64,000 nucleotides of DNA, taken from the NCBI GenBank assembly GCA_015179025.1, contig WHUX01000018.1:1-64000 (forward strand), read 5' to 3'. Shown here piece by piece: positions 1 to 10,535 of this stretch (its first letter is position 1; every line of letters starts with the position of its first letter). The translations under genes were made by a program, and so were the position numbers. Under the pieces are notes generated by a model. It was given only the letters and a program-made list of their open reading frames with translations. It was not told the origin of the DNA and did no database searches. Source of the stretch: Terfezia claveryi. Its lineage: Eukaryota > Ascomycota > Pezizomycetes > Pezizales > Pezizaceae.

Positions 1-440
1 AGAAACCTTGCAGGCGCTCTTACCTAGTATAGAAGTTGAGGGGCTTTCTATGTATCTATTAGTTGAAGTTGATCACTACCAAGGTCCTCTATTTCTCGAT
101 TCTTATCCTCATGTGATACCTATCACTCCATTAACAGCTTGATTTAAGTATAATTCACAACCATGTTCCTGAACTCAGCTCCCTCTAGTACAAGCTTGGG
201 CTCTCACTATCCATAAATCTCAGGGTCTAACACTACCAAAGTGAGTTAGATTCTAAGGAGTACCAGGCTAGTTTGACTTTTGTTACTCTATCTCAGTTAA
301 ATGTTTAAAGGATCTAGCTTTTCTGAGCCTAGTTTCACTCACTCGCCTGACCTCTATAGCAAAATTGAAGAATACTAGTGATAGGTTAGAGGAGAAGTGG
401 CGACTGGACACTCTAAATATTAGGAGAAATCTGCAGTTAT
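1..440 (+). pseudogene. PIF1/Helitron-type DNA helicase, C-terminal remnant
   Basis: Reading forward around 190-400 gives the signature of the last helicase motifs of the PIF1 family: a PLVQAWALTIHKSQGLTL-like stretch, then a degenerate segment, then a tail rich in L/K. Upstream, around 45-130, the frame gives a VDHYQGP-like stretch also typical of the family. Several stops interrupt the frame; at least one looks like CGA to TGA. PIF1-type helicases at the end of repeat-rich segments are usually parts of Helitrons or PIF1 relatives. The copy is cut by the window edge, so the host element cannot be decided. Family call fairly sure, element type uncertain. Confidence 0.7.
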
Positions 441-464
441 AACTTTAATATGACTATCATCTTT

Positions 465-658
465 ATGTGCCATATATTTCCTGTCTCTATATGCCATATA
501 TTTCCTGTTTCTATGCACCGTATGATTTCTGTCTCTATGCACTATATATTTCCTGTCTCTATGTGCCATATATTTTCTGTCTCGCACTGTTTGTTTCCTG
601 TCTCTATGTGCTATATGTTTCCTGTCTATATGCCTGTCTCTATGTGCCTGTCTCTACA
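465..658 (+). repeat. 24-bp minisatellite
   Basis: About seven full or near-full copies of a 24-bp unit (consensus ATGTGCCATATATTTCCTGT plus CTCT) followed by two shortened copies. Because 24 is a multiple of three, open frames run through it; these are by-products, not genes. Confidence 0.85.
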
Positions 659-726
659 ATTGAATTGACAAGTAGAAAAAGTCAAAAGTTTTAGTAGAAT
701 GCAGCACTTTAGTGTTTGAAACTGAC

Positions 727-1010
727 AGTAGGTATAGTGCAGTGGTAAGTTCTTTACTTTACAGTTTATGTTTATTTATTGAGGGCCCGAGTTTGATTCC
801 CAGTAGAGGCAAGAAGTTAATTGCCTTAATATCACTGTTGGCAGACTGGGAGTAGGGTTGTTGGGTATCCATTCCTTAATGCTCTAGTTCACTATATCTC
901 CACCAAACTATAAGTTTATAATAAGGGCAACCTAAAAAGTAATGTGATGGTGCTTGGAGTATAGTGAACTGGGGTAACTCGTTTTGCCTTTTGACATAAG
1001 TATCTTTCTT
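727..1010 (+). mobile_element. Possible tRNA-derived SINE
   Basis: TAGTGCAGTGG at 735-745 fits the Pol III box A, and GAGTTTGATTCC at 789-800 fits box B with one C-to-T change. The spacing is slightly longer than in a tRNA. No full cloverleaf can be formed, and a non-tRNA body follows. The whole 465-1034 block is bracketed by near-identical direct repeats of about 27 bp (438-464 and 1035-1062). This suggests a tRNA-derived SINE, but the 3' end is undefined. Confidence 0.4.
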
Positions 1011-1289
1011 AGTGAATTGAGACTCCTTTTTTTCTATAACCTTTAATATGACTATGATCTTTGCCCGAATAGTGATCGTTGCTAAATCAGGGTAACCACA
1101 TCATTGTCAACTTCAGTTACCTTGTAGTAGATACAATAGAACTAGATGAGGTAATAGAAATAGTTTCCAAATCACTATCCTATTCATCAAGCTCTTCCCT
1201 ACTAATACTTTTTTATTTCTCTCTTCCCTATCCGATGAACAAATAGTGATAAATGAAACTTCCTTACATTTTCCGAATTGCTTGCGGAA

Positions 1290-2990
1290 GGGATGGAGGC
1301 TGGGTTATAGAGGTTTGCCGAGCTGATTAGAGGACTTCTGTAGCTGTTTCTTCTTTTTTGCTTCTATTGCCTCTCATTCAATATATAACTCCTTAAAGGT
1401 CTTTCTCTTTATAACCTGACCATGAAACCTTCTTAGCTCCCTCTGATCAACTTTAGCTTCAAGCTTCTGTGCTTTTTGCTACTGCTGTAGTATTCTCTGC
1501 TCGAGCACCCAGTCCTTATCTGCAGCAATACTAAACTTCTCAAGTTGCTGAATCAAGTCTGCCAAATCTGCATGATCAAGGTTCGCTTCTTTGGATTTTA
1601 GTCGAAGAGTGGCCTGTCTTACTCATTAATGAAGCTTGGCTGTATTACGAGGTATAGGGGGTTCTAATGGTGGGGCAGGTACATGGGCTCTTGGCAGAGC
1701 TTGTCCATGCATTAACTTATTTAAGACATATCTTGAATTAAATAGAATGAGACCTGCTCCTTGCTATGCACTGAGGTTATTCTTCTTAGTATATATTGCA
1801 GTTCGTACTATAATAAGCATAAGACGAAAGTTGCCTTTAGTGACTGCCATATTCCCAAACTGAACAAGACAATCAACCTGTACTTCATAAGCTTTCTATA
1901 GTGGTGAAAATAATTTAATATCATGTAGTTGAAGTAGATGAGTAGAGTGTGCTAGTAAATAGTAGGCAATGATGTTGACACTAAGGCAGAATTCAACAAA
2001 CTCAACTGTAATATGAAATCTATGACTATCCACAATTAGTAGTCTCCATTTTCTACCCATTACTATTCCTTTTGTTACCTTATAAAAATGTTTAATCTAT
2101 TCTATCTCAAATATATGACTAGTCTAACCTTTTTTCGAGTAAGTAAACTTCCAGCTATCACAATCTACTTCTAGATTTTTTAAAGATTGATACCAGCCCA
2201 TATAATGTCCTGCACCTTTATATATAATTAAAGGAGGTAGTACAATGTCTTCTCCAGATATTTCTTTTACCACTGTAATCATTTCTCAATTTCCATCTGT
2301 TACTAGTTTACTAGTCATATCTTAACTACATCTTAAGCAAATAACCTTAGCTCGATCTGAAATCCCTTACCTAAATCCCTTCTCATCTATATTGTAGATT
2401 ATAGCATCAGTGATTTGGTAAAGCCGCTTAAGCCGTAAAAGCTTATTGAAGTGATCTTGGATAATTTCAAGATTGCTAGCCTTGATTCTTTTTTTGTCAA
2501 ACTGGCTGCTGAGCTTTGAAATAACAAAGGAGTAACGATCTAGAAAGTGAGTAATCCAATTTTTCCCTACTGCAGATTTTTTATTCTACTCGGTACCCTT
2601 TAATAAGACAATACCCTTCTTCACATATAAAATTCGAGAAGAGAATTCCTTCTCCTCTAATTTTAAGATCCATCATATAATTGCCTTCTTTTCTACTGGT
2701 GTATACAACTGTTGTACAACATGCCCCTTTACACAGGATTCTACACCATTTAACTGCCCATATAATTTAGTATAAGAAAGTCTAAAAGCTACTGCTGTCT
2801 TCCGAATTGATATGTATTTTCTCTGTTTAAATGCCAAAATTGCACGCTAAATGTACAGCTCTTGTTGAGCCTCTATAACTTGCTTGCATTGCTTTAGCCT
2901 TCCCATTGCTCGTTCCCAGCTTGCACTATTCTTACATTAGCTTATATATTCTACTTGGTCTGTTTTCTAAACCTCATATAAAGAGTAGAT
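1290..2990 (-). pseudogene. Fot1/pogo-type (Tc1-mariner) transposase, degenerate
   Basis: The minus strand reads as a fungal pogo-class transposase with scattered stops. From right to left: an N-terminal helix-turn-helix with a SIRKTAVAF-like recognition helix (about 2800); a second CENP-B-type HTH with a VGKNWITHFLDR-like segment (about 2570); the DDE core with YNIDEKGFR (about 2390), an ISGEDIVLPPLIIYKGAG-like segment (about 2250), LLIVDSHRFHIT with the second Asp (about 2030), and HSTHLLQLHDIKLFSPL with the third Asp (about 1930). A lysine-rich tail follows near 1400. Complete Fot1-type proteins are about 500-550 aa, so most of the length is present but dead. Terminal repeats were not located. 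Confidence 0.8.
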
Positions 2991-3399
2991 AAATACTACA
3001 TAATTTTTTCCCAGTGCTCAAATTATGTCTTAGATACACTAAAATATATAGGATCCCTCAGAGTTGATGCTGCAAGGACTGTTGATTCTAATGTTACCAC
3101 TGGTATTGAAATCTGTCATAAACTAATATTATTGTAGCCTCAAAATTACCCTGCAATACTGTGCTACTGATCGGCATATGGCTGATTGGCATTCCTGTAA
3201 TGATCGGTATCCCCGTGAAGTATGGTAGTATAATGGGGCTCAGGGAAATATAGCAACCAAGAGATAGGCCTAGGCCTAGGCAGAGGAAGGGGTAAACTGG
3301 AGGCTATGATGGTGTCACTGAATGTGAGCAGCTTAATACACACGTAAGCTGACTTATATGTTTGATAGATATTCTGCAAGGGGGCAGCAAAACTGCAAA

Positions 3400-3720
3400 G
3401 ACTATAAAGCAGGGCAAGAGGGTAAATGAGGAAGGTGCACCAGTGTAAGGAGAGACAAGGAGAAGCAAGGTCTGTATTCTAGATACAAGACATTGAATAG
3501 AGATCCAACTAGAGACCGAAGACAAGAAGATATATATACATGGTGGCTCGAAGAGCCAAGGCCAACAATGGGATAAGCCTTCTGAGATAGGGAACCTCGA
3601 TAGTATGCCAGTTCTAGTATGACTCTCAAATGGGGACCAAGGCAATGCTAAGCAACAATAACAATAATAATAACAAGACAACAGGTCGGGAGCCCGCGAG
3701 AGTTATACTAGAACTAGCAT
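3400..3720 (-). repeat. Diverged LTR-like sequence related to the Gypsy LTRs
   Basis: The block around 3460-3530 (CTGTATT, then ATACAAGACATTGAAT, GATCCAAC, a TATATATA box) runs parallel to the middle of the Gypsy LTRs at 25.86 and 31.4 kb, in the same minus orientation, and is followed by a similar GACTCTCAAA stretch. The ends do not match those LTRs, so it is probably a solo LTR of a related family. Confidence 0.45.
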
Positions 3721-3742
3721 GACTCTCAGAGATTCAAGGCGA

Positions 3743-3778
3743 TAGTCTGGTTGGCACAAGCCCTCTACAACCAGACTA
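3743..3778. mobile_element. 36-bp TAGTCTGG inverted-terminal micro-element
   Basis: TAGTCTGGTTG at 3743-3753 is the exact inverse of CAACCAGACTA at 3768-3778. The nine bases on either side (3734-3742 and 3779-3787) agree at 6 of 9 positions, and all three mismatches are C/T, so they may be a decayed target duplication. It belongs to the family noted at 6.4, 6.6, 7.4 and 44.8 kb. Confidence 0.5.
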
Positions 3779-4049
3779 CTAAGGTGAGACTAGATAACCA
3801 TTTTTTTTATTATTTTTTTTTAATACTTGTAACTCCTATGTAGTCTCGTCGGGGAGTTATAAGGAGCCACTCGGAAGCCCGAGTGGATTCAAGGTATGTC
3901 TGGGCACGAGACGTCTTAAGACAAGATAGCACCTGGTCTTGAGACATCTTATTATTTACTAGGCTAGTCTCGAGACAGTCTCATAAGTCTCGAGACTTTT
4001 GCCAATCAAGATCTCCAGATGATAATATTTGAACTCATAAGCTAGCTAC

Positions 4050-6270
4050 CTAATCATCATCAACATCATTGCCTTCAATGTCTATATTACCTTCTGTTCC
4101 CTCTTTTACCAACCCTCAATCTAAAATCATATTTAGCGGTGTAAACTTATCAAACCCTAACCAATACTTACAACACATAATTGCATTAGCCATTCCCTCT
4201 ATCATAGCACTTCTCTGCTTAGTTAATACATTCCCTGCAATAGAAAAACAATACTCAGAAGGTACACTGATAGCAGGAATAGCAAAATAATCTCAAGCCA
4301 TATGACTAAGGTTAGGAAACTGAGACTCATAAGTATGCCACTATTCAATCAGATCAATCTGCAGAAGTTCAACCTTTTTCTCTAGAAATATATCTACCTT
4401 CGATATCTCTAGAATTGTACTAGCTTGTAAAGAACCAAATACAGCTGTCATAAAGTCGTCTTCGAGATATTGAGAGCTTGCTGGAGGAGGTGGAGTAGAA
4501 AGGTGTGAGGATATAGTAGCCGGAGTATACTGGTTCTGATAAATTCTTTGGATAGCTTCTTTCGCCTCTAAAATCCACTCAGTTTGCTATCTAAGGTTCT
4601 GGAATGTTTGAACTTTACATTGTAGATCTAACATAGTTGCAATTGTTTATACAGAATAAGTTTTACTATAATATTCATTAAGCTTCTGCCAGCTAGCGGT
4701 ACAAGCCTCAAAGAAAATTGATCTTGAAGTAGACTCATGCTCTACTATAGTCTCTAAACGAGTTGATAATATTGAGAAGTATGGAAGCTGTGCAAATAAG
4801 GTAGGATAGCTACTTCCACTCAAATGTTCAGTAGCTATAATGAAGATATCAAGAATATCTTTGAGTTTTTAGAGAAGTGACTATTCTTCAGCATGAATTT
4901 GTAAATTTGGAGACGTTCTTCCAATCTAAAGTAGTCAGTATAATTTTTAAAAATCTTGAAGTAAAAATTATACATACTTGCATACAGCATCAATTGCAGG
5001 ACGTAATTCCAATATGCGTTCAAGTATAGTATATATAGAATTCCAGCGTACAGGCATATCAAGGATTAGACGTTTGGATGGTATGTATACTGCTTGAGCC
5101 TAAGCTTTTAGAGATTCCCAGAGACAATATGATAATCAGATTTTTGCAATGATTTTGTGTACTTTATACGATGCATATGCTAGTTAAGTTCCTTCAACCT
5201 TAAAGTTTTCTTCATTATCTTCATCATCAGCTAAGTTAGCTTCGTTTTGTATGGGAGTTGTATGGAGGTTTTTCAATAAAGTCTGCACTGCTAGGTTAAT
5301 AATATGACCTATGCATCCGAATACATGTACATTATTTTGTTTAAATCCAGACAAATTTCCTTCTCTTTCAAGTCTTCAAAACATAGCAGTATTAACTGAA
5401 GTAGAGTCAGCAGTAATAGCATGAATAGCTCTTGCAACATGAAATTTTTGTAAACATGCAACCAGAACCTGGCCTAAAGCTTGTGTAAAATGACTTCCCT
5501 CTAAATATTCAAATTCCAATAACAATGATTGAAACTACCAAGTTACAGATTCAATAAAACATGCAGTAATTCCTAAAAATGGTATCTAAATAGATGAACT
5601 CTATGCATCTAGAATAATACTAACTCTACCTCCATAAATAACTGTAAACTCACATAGTATATTCTGAATTTGAGGTAACAACTTAGAATATAAACTTATA
5701 ATATCATGAGATGCAGTACATCTAGATATCATAATAGCAGAGGGATTACAATATTGAAGTAACTCCCGAAAACTAGAATTCTCAACAACAGATAAAGAAG
5801 CATTAGTATTAATTAAAAAAGAAGATATATACTCGCATAATACCTTATTATCAAATCAGTCCGCTTATTTTCTTGCACTTGCTGTTTTTCCTTGCGCCAT
5901 TATACTGAATGGAGTCTGCTCTTTTATTGTTGTACCTGAAGATCTTGCTAGCTGTTCCAATCATTGTATTTCTTCTTCTTAACTAGTTGGAATCAAAGGA
6001 TGTCACTGTCGGAGATGTTGTAGCTGTAAACTAAAAGTAGTAGATTTGGCTCCCACAGTCCACCCTCCTCGTGTGCAGTATGTACAAAAGATAATATGCT
6101 TACTTTCATCATGTTCCAATGTCTTCTGTATTAGTATCTTTCAGGTATAAACATAACTGCTGAATTTCTGTGAGGCCGCAGTTCCGCTAATAGTACGTGA
6201 GTCTTGTAAGGTAGCATAGCGCCCTGCTAAAGCCGCGATATATTCATCTGGTGTACGAGCAGCCGATATG
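4050..6270 (-). pseudogene. hAT transposase, degenerate
   Basis: The minus strand reads as a hAT transposase with many stops. From right to left: a BED-finger-like CxxC region near 6090; a MAQGKTASARK-like linker near 5890; the catalytic region with ITADSTSVNTA near 5410 and an HVFGCIGHIINLAVQTLL-like segment near 5310; PVRWNSIYTILERIL near 5030; and the C-terminal hATC dimerisation domain with IPAISVPSEYCFSIAGNVL and ANAIMCCKYWLG between 4290 and 4150. All blocks occur in the usual order, so this was once full length. It lies inside well-defined hAT ends. Confidence 0.85.
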
Positions 6271-6378
6271 GAAATTTGGCTCATGGTGGACATTAGTTAA
6301 GGAATGTGCAGATAGAGCGGAGAAGAAGGAGAACTTTAAGTTGCCTGCCTCTAGTATCGAGAATAACACTAAAATAGT

Positions 6379-6390
6379 CCAACCAGACTA
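6379..6390. mobile_element. 12-bp TAGTCTGG-family footprint
   Basis: CCAACCAGACTA sits exactly between two copies of TAAAATAGT (6370-6378 and 6391-6399). It equals the last 12 bases of the micro-element terminus, so this looks like an insertion or excision footprint with a 9-bp duplication inside the hAT element. Confidence 0.6.
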
Positions 6391-6599
6391 TAAAATAGTG
6401 CTTGAACTTGGATTTCCGCAACCGATGAATTTTTGCAGCCACTGAAAAATTTTCACCCAAAGTCTCGAGACGTCTCGTTTCGTGCCCAGGCCTAATTCAA
6501 GGGAAGGGCAAGTTAATCTGCCAAACCCACGCAACTAAATACAAATATAAAGACGCTAGTGAAGGACTGCGCTGGACAAAGGGGACTCGTAAATAAGTA

Positions 6600-6625
6600 A
6601 GAAGGGGCTAGTGCAAGCCAGACTA
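6600..6625. mobile_element. 26-bp TAGTCTGG-family insertion
   Basis: An insert ending GGGGCTAGTGCAAGCCAGAC plus TA lies between 11-bp direct repeats GTAAATAAGTA (6589-6599 and 6626-6636) in the LINE-A 3' UTR. The corresponding part of LINE-B lacks it. Confidence 0.6.
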
Positions 6626-6729
6626 GTAAATAAGTACAGAAGGAACTGAGAACTCTCGATATGCTGACTCTGAAAACGGAAACTAAATGAACTTTCCTAA
6701 CAAAAACTTGAAAAAGGCCTCTGTGGCCT

Positions 6730-7436
6730 CATAAGACTCCCCTCCCTCCTTTCTTCACTCCGGTCTGTCCAGCTCCTTCCAGCTGCGTTTCTCTCCTAGT
6801 AGGGCTCTCCGAAAGCGGTTGAAGCGGGGGCAGTCGAAGATGTTTTTTTTTTTTTTTTAAAATACTTATTACTCCTATGCAGCTCCGTTGGGGGGAGTCG
6901 AAGACGATGTGTGAACCAGACTCCGAAGGATGGCCATACGCACATGCCTCTGACTCTGCTTTGCCGATATGATGTAGCCAGCTCTTCTGAGGGCCCTTGT
7001 TCGTTCGCATCCATGTGTAGGCTGATAGGGTATGGCGGTCCCATTCCACTCTTCTAGCTCCATATTCTGCTTTCGTTCTCGCCTCTTTTCGTATGGCTTT
7101 GGAGGATGCACGGAGCCCCCCTTCTGTTGCTGTATGCTCTTGGCCTGTGAACTCTCCTAAATGAGACTGGAAGTTCGCAAGCCAGTCTGCCTTTTCATTC
7201 CCTGGAATGCCCAAATGACCCCTGACCCATAATAGCTGAAGGTCTCTATGTGGGTTGGTGGTCAAGCAAGCCTTGATCTCTTTCTCGATGCCAGACCTGG
7301 GAGGAGAGCCTGAGCTCATGTTGCGGACTGCCTGGATTGCTGCTTGGGAGTCTGATAGAATTGCCAGCATATCTGAGTCCTCCTTGGCACTTGCGCAGAG
7401 CCAGTTGCATTACAAACAGTTCGCCATCCACTAGGT
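6730..7436 (-). pseudogene. LINE-A ORF2 C-terminus (RNase H and tail)
   Basis: The minus strand encodes the end of a Tad1-like ORF2: an RNase H segment with LSDSQAAIQAV and WVRGHLGIPGNEKADWLA, then a C-terminal tail with YTWMRTNKGPQKSWL and an IVFDSPQ-like segment. It matches LINE-B almost residue by residue. The frame shifts near 7380, and a second LINE tail is inserted at 6843-6896 within the last coding part. Reverse transcriptase and endonuclease are absent, lost by 5' truncation at 7436. Confidence 0.8.
6843..6896 (-). mobile_element. Severely truncated LINE 3' end nested in LINE-A
   Basis: Poly(T) followed by about 36 bases of the LINE 3' tail (AATACTTATTACTCCTATG and on). It is flanked by direct repeats GTCGAAGATG (6833-6842) and GTCGAAGACG (6897-6906), with one C/T difference. 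This is a normal target-primed insertion that kept only the last tens of bases. Confidence 0.75.
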
Positions 7437-7508
7437 TAGTCTGGCTTGCACTAGCCCCTCCCTAGCCACAAGGTAACCATGGAAGAGGGGCTAGTGCAAG
7501 CCAGACTA
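7437..7508. mobile_element. 72-bp TAGTCTGG micro-element with perfect 24-bp TIRs
   Basis: Bases 7437-7460 (TAGTCTGGCTTGCACTAGCC, then CCTC) are the exact reverse complement of 7485-7508, around a 24-base spacer. It lies exactly between the 5' ends of LINE-A and LINE-B. No flanking duplication is obvious. It carries no coding capacity. Confidence 0.65.
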
Positions 7509-7517
7509 GTAACCAGC

Positions 7518-8789
7518 AGTATCTTACTTGGGGTGCTGAATTATTTAATAGTACACCTCGCCTCCTGGTTCCTTTGCAACGATTGGAATATCAGGCCTTA
7601 CGGAAAATCACAGGAGGATACCACGGCAGCAGCCACAACACCCTAGGGTTTATATCCAATATAGAGCCCCTCCAGGACAAACTGGATGACATGCAAAGGT
7701 CATGGGCGGCCAGGATCGTCAGAACGGGTGATGCACAAGTGAGATCCTATATCGAAAAGGATACCTCATGGTGTGACAGCATCAACAACATGCATCTGGC
7801 AAGGACCCCTATTTCGAAGGCCTTTTTCCTGATTGGAGTGGACCTGGAAGAAATATCGTGGAGCGATAGGGGTGACACAGCACCATTCCCCATTATTTAC
7901 GAGGAAATTTTGGACCCGAAATCTGAGAGATCCAAACTTGTGGGAGTATGGGCAGCTAAGATAGGAGCCATTCTGGAAGAAGGGTGGAGAGTCTGCTACA
8001 CAGACGGCACAGGGCGAGGAGGGGAGATTGTGAGTGGTGTTCACAGTGAGGACCGGAGAGGGGGCCACTTGTCGGAGTATGGGACTTTCTTGGGAAAACA
8101 TGCTATAGTTGCAGATAGTGAATTACGTGCCATATCGTTGGCTTTGCAGAAAAAGGACTCGGACATGCTAGCTATCCTGTCAGACTCCCAAGCGGCGGTT
8201 CAAGCAGTCTACAACATGAGTACCGGTTCCCCCCCCAGGTCTGGCATTGAAAAAGAGATCAAGGCACGGCTAGTTGGCAACCCCCACAGAGACCTCAGGA
8301 AATCATGGATCAGAGGTCATTTAGGCATTGAAGGGAATGGGAGGGCGGACAGGATTGCCAGTCTCCAATCTCACCTAGGCGTTCTCACAGGCCAGCCCAA
8401 CATAGCAACGGAAGGCGGACTCCGCACCTCGTCAAAGGCAATACGAAAAGAGGCCAGGAATAAGCCAGGACATGGGTTTCGGAGAGTATATTGGGACCGT
8501 CATGCCCTATCAGCTTTCACATGGATGCGTACTAACAAAGGTCCCCAGAAGAGCTGGCTCCACTACATCGGCAAGGCTGCATCCGCAAGTTGTTGTATGT
8601 GGTTTCCCCTCAGAGGCAGGAGAGCACATTGTCTTCGACTGCCCACGGTTTACTCACCCCCGGAGGGCCCTACTAGGGCAGAAAAAGAGTTGGAAGGATC
8701 TGGACATGCCGGAGTGGAGAAAGGAGGGTGAGGAGAGCTATGAGGCCACGGAGGCCTTTTTCAAGAGACTATTTTACGAGTTCATCTAA
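7518..8789 (+). pseudogene. LINE-B ORF2 C-terminal part with RNase H
   Basis: The frame from 7574 encodes the region after the reverse transcriptase (LQRLEYQALRKITGGYHGS, typical of Tad1-like ORF2) and an RNase HI domain with the acidic residues in place: YTDGTG, ADSELRAI, LSDSQAAVQAV and RGHLGIEGNGRAD. A frameshift near 8590 moves the true C-terminus (SEAGEHIVFDCPRFTHP to FFKRLFYEFI, ending at 8789) into the next frame. RT and endonuclease are missing because of 5' truncation. Nonfunctional, but the least decayed LINE copy here. Confidence 0.85.
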
Positions 8790-9050
8790 TCTGTTCTGTC
8801 ATTCAGCCATTTTTCTATTATCTATCCAGTTTATCTCACTCAGTTACACTATTCCAAGTTACAGCTCAATTCACGAGTCCCTTTCGTCAGCTCACTTCCA
8901 TCTCAGTCACATGGTATTCCTCAGTACATGTATTTAGTTTTGCGTGGTTCCGGCAGATTAACTTGCCTTAACCTTGAAATCTGGGTGGCTCCTCATGGCC
9001 CCCCGACGGGGCCGCATAGGAGTAACAAGTATTTAAAAAAAAAAAAAAAA
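7518..9050 (+). mobile_element. LINE-B: 5'-truncated Tad1-like LINE
   Basis: A LINE 3' half with poly(A) at about 9035-9050. The flanks match: GACTAGTAACCAGC at 7504-7517 and GACTAGGTAACCAGC at 9051-9065, one base longer. It holds the end of ORF2 (to 8789) and a roughly 250-base 3' UTR ending in the dispersed tail (TTAACTTGCC, CTGGGTGGCTCC, GGCCCC/GGGGCC hairpin, AGGAGTAACAAGTATT). Confidence 0.85.
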
Positions 9051-9065
9051 GACTAGGTAACCAGC

Positions 9066-10086
9066 CAAGAAGGGACGGTTGTGACACTTGTATGGAGAAT
9101 TTGGCCTGAGGAGGAATGTACAACAGGATATATTGGGGGGCGGGATACATATAATAAAATTAACTTTGAGGATGGGCTGGTGAGACTATAAAGTGTGATG
9201 TATTTTTAAATCTGCTCCTCACTAAATATGTTGGAGAGTGTTTTTATTTTATTTTATTTTTTAAGTCTATACTGTGAAATGACTATTTCTTTATGCATAC
9301 AGTCAAGTCTCTCCGCTATGTATTACTGATACCTATTGCGAGCACTTGTTACCCTGCTAACGGTTATTTCTTCTTCTTCACGTGTGTTCATACTTGCTGT
9401 TCACATCATACTTCTAAATTATATAGGCTTACAGGATATTTTTTCACATAGCTAGTTATTATATTAGTGTTGAGTAGGGGGCATTAAGGCTAGTCACTAT
9501 ACATATCAAGTTACTGGTTCTAAACTCATAAAATCCAGTATACTAGCAAGAGTATTATATTACTATTTGGACTTCCATTCATCTATACCCTCACTAACCC
9601 TGATTACTCCAACTTGGTTGCCAATAAATAACTACCGGTAGAGCTTGTTGGTATTTTCATAGAAAGTAACCTTTAGACTTTCCAGGTCTATTACGCAGCC
9701 TTAATGTAGCCGGGAAGGTAGACTTTGGAAGAAACAAAATTTATGTTTAAGCAGTGCATAACCAAGCATTAATACCCTGCCACGTATCCTGCACTAGTTC
9801 AGGAGGATGACTTCACCACTCTTAGATACCATTTCGAGGACCTTGGCCTTCAGACAACGAATTGTATCCTCGCGAGGCTTGTACTTCCGGCAATTGTATA
9901 CTTTGGGTTACAATTCCAGTAGGCCACACCAACTTAAGCGGAAGCCAAAAACTTACCTCCACTGATACCGTTGCTATCGCGCTGAACAGGCCCAATTCTT
10001 TCGCATAAAGACCAAGCCTCAAGTTGGATCCTATAGACCTTTAGGTAGGAAGGGGATTAGCATCCATGGTGCAAATACTCTGCAGA
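9066..10086. other. No gene recognised
   Basis: Mostly AT-rich sequence with no convincing ORF or element end. The stretch 9068-9082 (AAGGGACGGTTGTGACAC) resembles a Gypsy LTR terminus but has no LTR body attached. Confidence 0.5.
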
Positions 10087-10205
10087 TTATAAATTCTGCT
10101 CATATCCAACCTTGATATATGGGTGCGTAATATCTGGGTATCTGAGTACCCCAATGTCCAACACCTTCTTTCTGTGCTCCTCTTTATTATATACAACCGT
10201 GATTA
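10087..10205 (-). pseudogene. C-terminal part of an unrecognised gene split by element P1
   Basis: Reading minus from the TA at 10204-10205, the frame is open for about 38 codons (ITVVYNKEEHRKKVLDIGV, later YPDITHPYIKVGY) to a TAA at 10087. The same frame continues from the part at 18619-19060 if everything between the two TA dinucleotides is removed. I do not recognise the protein family. The coding look and the exact frame match suggest a real gene disrupted by insertion. Confidence 0.55.
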
Positions 10206-10385
10206 CTGTACCAAAAAGCGGGATGTTATCGCTCGGGTGGTGATTCCGCTTCTCCCTGAATACCAAGAGCACTGTCCGGGTGGCTGAACTTTATCAGCCT
10301 TACGAATAAAGTTAGGTCATACCACATACTTCCGAGAATACCACAGCAATCCTGGATCGCAATAGCTCTGTAGTTTGGTGAGACC

Positions 10386-10505
10386 CGAAGTTGGATAAAT
10401 AAAATAGCAGTGTAATGTTGATACACGAGATTGGTTAAATAAAATAGCGGTGTATTGTTGATACACGAAGTTGGTCAAATATAATAGCAGTATGATAGTG
10501 ATGCA
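10386..10505 (+). repeat. 40-bp tandem repeat, three copies
   Basis: Units start at 10386, 10426 and 10466 (CGAAGTTGGATAAATAAAAT and on). They lie inside the left arm of P1. Confidence 0.8.
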
Positions 10506-10535
10506 CTGTTGTAAAGAGTATATAGTTTGAATCTA

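Larger units (their letters stand above)
3895..6494 (-). mobile_element. Complete hAT DNA transposon, 2.6 kb, inactive
   Basis: Perfect 8-bp target duplications ATTCAAGG lie at 3887-3894 and 6495-6502. The termini are inverted: TATGTCTGGGCACGA at the left, and, read inward from the right, TAGGCCTGGGCACGA. Subterminal palindromes GTCTCGAGAC and GACGTCTC recur at both ends, as expected for hAT transposase binding sites. The insertion lies in the 3' UTR of LINE-A, so it is younger than that LINE. The transposase inside is broken. Confidence 0.9.
3801..7436 (-). mobile_element. LINE-A: 5'-truncated Tad1-like LINE, interrupted by hAT
   Basis: A LINE 3' half in minus orientation: poly(T) and 3' tail at 3801-3894, the rest of the 3' UTR from 6495, then the end of ORF2 up to 7436. 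The two pieces are split by the hAT at 3895-6494. The order matches LINE-B (7518-9050) throughout, including the TTAACTTGCC and TTTTGCGTGG-like UTR words in reverse. The 13 bases just left of the poly(T) (GACTAGATAACCA) resemble the target duplication of LINE-B, so the two copies may have used a similar site. Confidence 0.8.

Noticed and set aside
450..694. Overlapping open frames of 72-75 codons
   Set aside because: Produced by the 24-bp minisatellite; the peptides are pure repeat.
3801..9050. One LINE with a twin-priming 5' inversion
   Set aside because: Both halves contain the 3' tail and RNase H, so they are two copies, not one inverted copy.
9068..9082. Gypsy LTR end
   Set aside because: Only about 15 bases match and no LTR body follows.
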